DNA of 64,000 bases from the NCBI GenBank assembly GCA_039881145.1, contig JAYKKI010000032.1, forward strand, positions 11,771,501-11,835,500, given 5' to 3'. Below, in pieces: positions 59,344 to 64,000 of the stretch. The notes under the pieces are model-generated. The model made no database searches and had not been told where the DNA came from. It saw only the letters and a list, made by a program, of their open reading frames with translations. How positions within the stretch are numbered: position 1 is the first letter of the stretch; each line of letters starts with the position of its first letter. The position numbers were made by a program, and so were the translations under genes. The DNA is from Druceiella hillmani (taxonomy: Eukaryota > Arthropoda > Insecta > Lepidoptera > Hepialidae).

Positions 59344-61469
59344 GTGTGTATATGTGTTTGTGTGAAGGCTTGTGGGAATGTATGTGTATAGTTTTAGTTT
59401 AGATTCTTTTAATGCTATTTGGTTTACTTTCATACTTGACACAATTTATATAAGTGACACAATTTATATGATTATTCTTAATGTGTAACTAGAAAGACTA
59501 GTAGCTTTGATAAATCGTTTCGTTTCTGCAATTCTCATTTGGAAAGACTGATATTATTTATTTGAATTTAGAACTTATTAAATTTATTAAATTTTTCTTT
59601 TTGAAAACTAGGTGTTCATTGAATAATTATTTTCTTTTTATAAATTAAGAATTAAAGACTGAAAATGAAACAATGTTTAAGACATTAAGACTTATACTAT
59701 TTAAATTATTCTTTACAAGTATTATTAAAATATGATTAGCTAAAACTTGGGAAATTTCCAAATATATATGATATTAATGTCGATTGTTTCTTTATATTGA
59801 AATATTTTAATTTGTAAAATGTTAGAGTTAATCATTAAAAAGACCATTGAGAATATTAATTGTGTATTGCATATTTTCTGTTATGTTGTGTAACATTCAT
59901 ACTTAATGACAAGAATCCTTTCCTACCAAAGATCTCATCTAATTATTTTCAAATACGTGATCAAATTTCTGTTGATTTAACAAAAAAAAATAACTGATTT
60001 GATGCTAGATTATCTTATTCGAACCCCATATTGAAAGCCATAAATGTGACAATAACAGATTTATTGTTCATTTTTCTTTAAAATAGTGACTTATATCTGG
60101 ATTATGCATGAATTTTAATAGATGTTTCAAAAAAATTAGGGAGTCTTGAAGCAACTTCAAAAAAGTAGAGTTTCTAATTCGATTGTATTTTTTATATTAG
60201 CCAATGCATGTCTTCGGCATTTATGAAAGGATAGTACTTTTTTCCTCTTTATAACAATATAACTCATGGGTGATCCCATATAAATTTGATCAAAATCGGA
60301 TTATGCTCTTCGGAAATGGACAATAGAACTCCTCTACGGACGATAGTATATCATCGGTGATTAAAAATATTTGTTTCGCTAAACATATTTTGTTTATAAA
60401 GCAATCACAGCACCAGCTGAATCAAGGTCTGATGATTACGCATAAGCTTCTTCCAATAGAACTCCTTAACAAATGACATGCTGTCCTCCGTTGAAGAGAG
60501 GTTGTCTCGTCATAAAATAAAGATTCGTGTATCAAGCTGAGACGATTTACATGGTCTTCTACACTTTTATTATTAGAATCCCATTCATCTAAGCTTAAGT
60601 AAAATCCTGTGTCCACGCTGCTCAGCATTCTTGTCGTAACATTCTATGAATTTCTTTAATAATTTTTTTTTCAAAGAATCTTCCCTTCCCTTTCTCATTT
60701 CCTTATAACAACAACGCATTTATTGACATATCAACAGTTTTGTGACATAATAACAGTGCATTTATTGACATGTTAACTTTCTAAAAAACCATTAAAAATT
60801 CTAAAATAAACTAAACTTTTAGAAATAAAGAAAACCTACTTTACAGCGAACTTTCTTATGTAGCAGTGAAAGTTGAAAATAATAATTAGTAAGCCTAACT
60901 GAACCCCGAAAATGTAAAGGTAATAATTATTCACTTTAACTAAGTAAAGCTGAAATCAAAATGGCTCTAATTTTGTTTCCAATAGAATATGTATTTTACA
61001 TAACTCCAGTTCACATAAAAATCGACAGAATAGAATTCATTTTAGCAACGCATGTTGAATGCATAAGGAAACTATCACTTCAACTACCTTTAGTGTTGTA
61101 TGATCATGACTTTTCTCGACATGTAACAGTAGAAAATTTTAGTGTTTACTATTATTCAGCTCCAATTTAACGTAATTAAATGTATCAATATAAGACTGTT
61201 TTTACCGCACAAACACTATTTCTCTGTGAACTGATGAACTAGCAGATATGCTATTAAATTTTCTATAGAATTTTTAAGGACCTATCTCAAGAGAAAGAAA
61301 AGAGAACCCTCGTTAGTTCACTCCGTCCACCTGTTCGTCTATCATAATCGTTGTTTTCAAAAATAGTTTGACACAGAAAGTAGAATTTGGCATATTGATA
61401 ATACATATTAACCTTCATAATTACTCTAAAATTTTCATATGGACATTGTATGGGGATAAAATACATCAT
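59342..61469. other. AT-rich stretch with one protein-like minus frame
   Basis: Minus frame 60422-60628 reads DEWDSNNKSVEDHVNRLSL and YDETTSLQRRTACHLLR; in another register a stretch reads SFVKEFYWKKLMRNHQTL. It could be a remnant of a mobile-element gene, but I cannot place it. A 20-bp phrase (gcatttattgacat..) is repeated at about 60716 and 60751. Confidence 0.3.
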
Positions 61470-62025
61470 GCAATTTTTTTTAATTTTTGAATCATTTGTA
61501 GATATAATTCTACAATTCATGTAAGATAGTTCTAGAGATATTGCTAATTCCACAAAAAAATCATCAGTAACTATTTGACATAAAAGCCTCAAACTTAGTT
61601 TTATAAGCATATGGACCCAGCATATATTGAAATATTTAACGCCTAAAAATATTCATAGGGAAATTTTAGAGATGGCAAATAAATTACTCTATTTGTTTTT
61701 AATATCATGATTTAGATTAATAGATAATAACTGAAAGTGCTAGTTTTAAGGATACCAAAAATTTTTTTTTTTAATTTTAGAGAGAAAATACAGAATGCAA
61801 ATTTTTTTTATTATATAAATCATTTAAGGTTATAGTTCTACAATTTATATAAGATAGTTCTAGAGATATCGCTAATTCGAGAAAGAAATTCTCAGTAACT
61901 ATTTGACATAAAAGTCTCAAACTTAGTATTATAAGCATATTGACCCCGCATTTATTGAAATAGTTAATGCCTGAAAATATTCATATAGGAATTTTAGAGA
62001 GTGCAAATAAATTACTCTATTTCAA
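61470..62025. repeat. Tandem duplication, 329-bp spacing
   Basis: Two copies of about 230 bp starting near 61470 and 61799 share aagatagttctagagatat, agtaactatttgacataaaa, ctcaaacttag and aaataaattactctattt, with moderate divergence. Confidence 0.8.
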
Positions 62026-62479
62026 AGGAGCAAGTTTTAAAGATTCCAAAACTATTTCTTTTTCTTAATTATATTTATATATGAGACATTTCTGAAGACT
62101 AAAATATCGACAAAAATGTGCTCTTTCTCACCTCTTCCTCATCTCCAAAATTGGTAAAGTCAAAATTATTTAAAAAATCGAGCCGTCATGGGACGCTTGG
62201 CAGATGTAAAAAATCTAAATTTTATAAATATTCACTAGACCCAGACCCAGCCACAGAGAATAAATATAAAAAATATACGTTTGAACCATACATCATCAAA
62301 AAATATTATGTTCACTATAATATTTCGAAAATATGCAGCACAACATATATTTGAACCATAGAAGTATAGTAAGTACCATCTATCGAAAAATAGTGCCGAA
62401 AATGTTTTATAATTAAATGTAATTTTATTTAAAAGAATACGTTTAGCAATGTATTCAATATTTCTACAACCACAACGAC
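62026..62479. other. AT-rich stretch, nothing firmly recognised
   Basis: A frame at 62118-62354 has no recognised motif. Confidence 0.4.
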
Positions 62480-62561
62480 GGCTTATTGGTTTATGGGGTA
62501 TGATCCTCGCTTATTTCGCTTAGGGTGCGAGAGATCACGCGTTGAACTCCCGGACATGCCT
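62480..62561 (+). pseudogene. Degenerate tRNA-Pro(AGG)-like sequence or SINE head
   Basis: Follows a eukaryotic tRNA-Pro: ggcttattggtttatgggg, tatgatcctcgc, ttagggtgcgag (anticodon AGG), then a B-box-like cgttgaactcccggac and an acceptor strand acatgcc. The acceptor stem has mismatches (GGCTTAT against ACATGCC). A 9-nt insertion duplicating cgctta breaks the anticodon arm (about 62511-62519), so it is not a working tRNA. It may be a tRNA pseudogene or the head of a tRNA-derived SINE. No second copy lies in this window to decide. Confidence 0.6.
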
Positions 62562-64000
62562 AACTATATTTATGTAACGCTTTTAACATTTTTAAAGTTT
62601 TGAAACAGTTTAATGACACCGTTATAAACGAGCTGGCCGATTCAAGTCGGATAGAGCCGACAACACACGGAGGTGGCCGAATATCAAAGCATTGCCATCA
62701 AAAAAATTTTACTCCCATCCTAACTCGCCAGTTGTTTCACATCAAAAATAGAATTACTAGAAATACTTCTAAAGCTTACAAGAAAACTATAGTAACGGAC
62801 TTAGTTCTAAAGTTCTTGAAAAATTCATTATATTTATTTATACGCCTTCAAGATATACCAAGCAATATATTTACATGATGAAAAATTATATTATTACTTG
62901 TAAATAGTATCCTTAATGTTTATTTACATCCACACATCTTGTTATGGCATGTTTGTTCTATTAAGGTATGTCGAGAGATTTTGAACTACAAGTTTTCGTA
63001 AAAATTTTACACGTGACAAAAATATTCAAAAACTTATATTGAGAAATTATGGAGAGAAGTCAAATTTTGAACTATATTACATATTATAGTAATGTAATAG
63101 TTACTCCTCGCTTAATGAGCTATCCCCTATGAAAGCTATTATTGTTTATCCAATCGCCTAGCTGCTTACTGTTATTTATCTTTCTTGGATACATACGTGA
63201 AGTGCATGCCAATAACACATGCTGCACGCAACTTTTAAGTCCATAACGTTTGTATAAAACTTGTATTAACTTTTCAGTAAATTAATAACTGATGGAAAAA
63301 TCGATAAAGTGAAAAAATTCAAAACAATTAAATAGGTGGGAATCCTCCAAACTGCAAAAAACGAGAGAAGCACTCCGATACTTCCCAGGTGGGATGCCAG
63401 GTAGTAGTGCTGGCGGCAGAGCAAAAGTTAACAATAGCGACAGGTTGAGACACGGCGGCAGGTTAATTTCGATTATCTTGGAGTTGAGTTGACACCATTT
63501 TTTCCTATAGCAGTTTGGGGGTACTCATTCTTGGCCCACTTTCATAGAGTCATATAGTCGACTCGATATGCAATTGAAAGTAATGAGTATTTGCAGTCGT
63601 GACAATGCTGTTCCTAACTTATCGTGGTAGTTAGCTTTCTCATTTTTTCATTTTCTAGAATCCTTGAAGTATTCAGCAGACATCACAATATCTGCATTTC
63701 ACACTGAAAGCAAAATCAGTGGTTATTTTTCTTTTCAACGCGTGTGATAGAAAGTGTACCTACGTGTCTTCCTGCATTCTGTGTAATGCGATGATGATAT
63801 TATTTTATTAATACAGACCTCATCGTCGATATTTTAATTTTTTATCACATTTGTCGAAGCGATGTTTTTTTTATATCGTGTCAAAGATCAACAATTTTTC
63901 ACTTGAAAAATTTTTAGGAATTTTTTTACAAAAAATTATATTTATAAAACAGATTTTTGAACTCGTATTTTAAAAACTTTCATTCGGTACTTAAGACAAA
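62562..64000. other. AT-rich stretch with a GC-rich block
   Basis: A GC-rich block at about 63355-63480 (acttcccaggtgggatgcca, ggtagtagtgctggcggcag, cgacaggttgagacacggcg) lacks a useful frame. The frame at 62600-62878 following the tRNA-like sequence has no recognised motif and might be SINE body. Nothing else was recognised. Confidence 0.4.

Noticed and set aside
62600..62878. 92-codon frame after the tRNA-like sequence
   Set aside because: No ATG context or motif. It may be SINE body sequence read through.

Overview
This is a strongly AT-rich eukaryotic nuclear window with no intact protein gene that I can support. The transposon mix points to an arthropod, most likely an insect: a broken RTE-type LINE, a mariner-like HTH gene, a RAG1/Transib-like multicopy family, a BEL/Pao-like gag remnant and short interspersed tails. 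Species and order cannot be read from the sequence. It could be intergenic DNA or part of a very large intron.

Layout. 1-5.6 kb: AT-rich DNA, one GC-rich island (1550-2035), a foldback element and two diverged tandem duplications. 5.6-9.9 kb: a 98-bp minisatellite with higher-order structure, then an unrelated 72-bp array. 10-18 kb: interspersed repeat remnants, a near-perfect 30-bp minisatellite and long (TA)n tracts. 18-28 kb: GC-rich islands in AT-rich DNA, a LINE 3' fragment between two foldback elements, and a 49-bp palindrome. 28-48 kb: mostly unexplained AT-rich DNA with islands at 34.1-34.5, 43.8-44.0 and 46.3-46.5 kb, a gag-like remnant and more foldback elements. 48.8-51.2 kb: a decayed transposase-like gene in several frames. 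54.5-55.3 kb: a 257-bp satellite-like array. 55.8-56.3 kb: a truncated mariner-like gene. 61.5-62.6 kb: a 329-bp duplication and a degenerate tRNA-Pro-like sequence.

The most interesting signal is in a foldback (MITE-like) family with eight copies here. Its hairpin arms carry a 41-nt block that folds as a minimal hammerhead ribozyme: core CUGAAGA, stem II, GAA, a 3-bp stem III with a 2-nt loop, a GUC cleavage triplet, and stem I from CCAC and GUGG. Two blocks are identical and undamaged, two have small stem changes, and one has lost the cleavage triplet. The one departure from the classical core is an extra U between the core and stem II. Such motifs are known in Penelope-like elements and retrozymes. 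Finding them in the arms of a foldback element is unusual and testable.

About a dozen GC-rich blocks, several with TAATTA or TAATTAG homeodomain-type cores, stand out in the AT-rich background. By inference they may be conserved regulatory elements of a distant developmental gene. Cross-species alignment would settle this.
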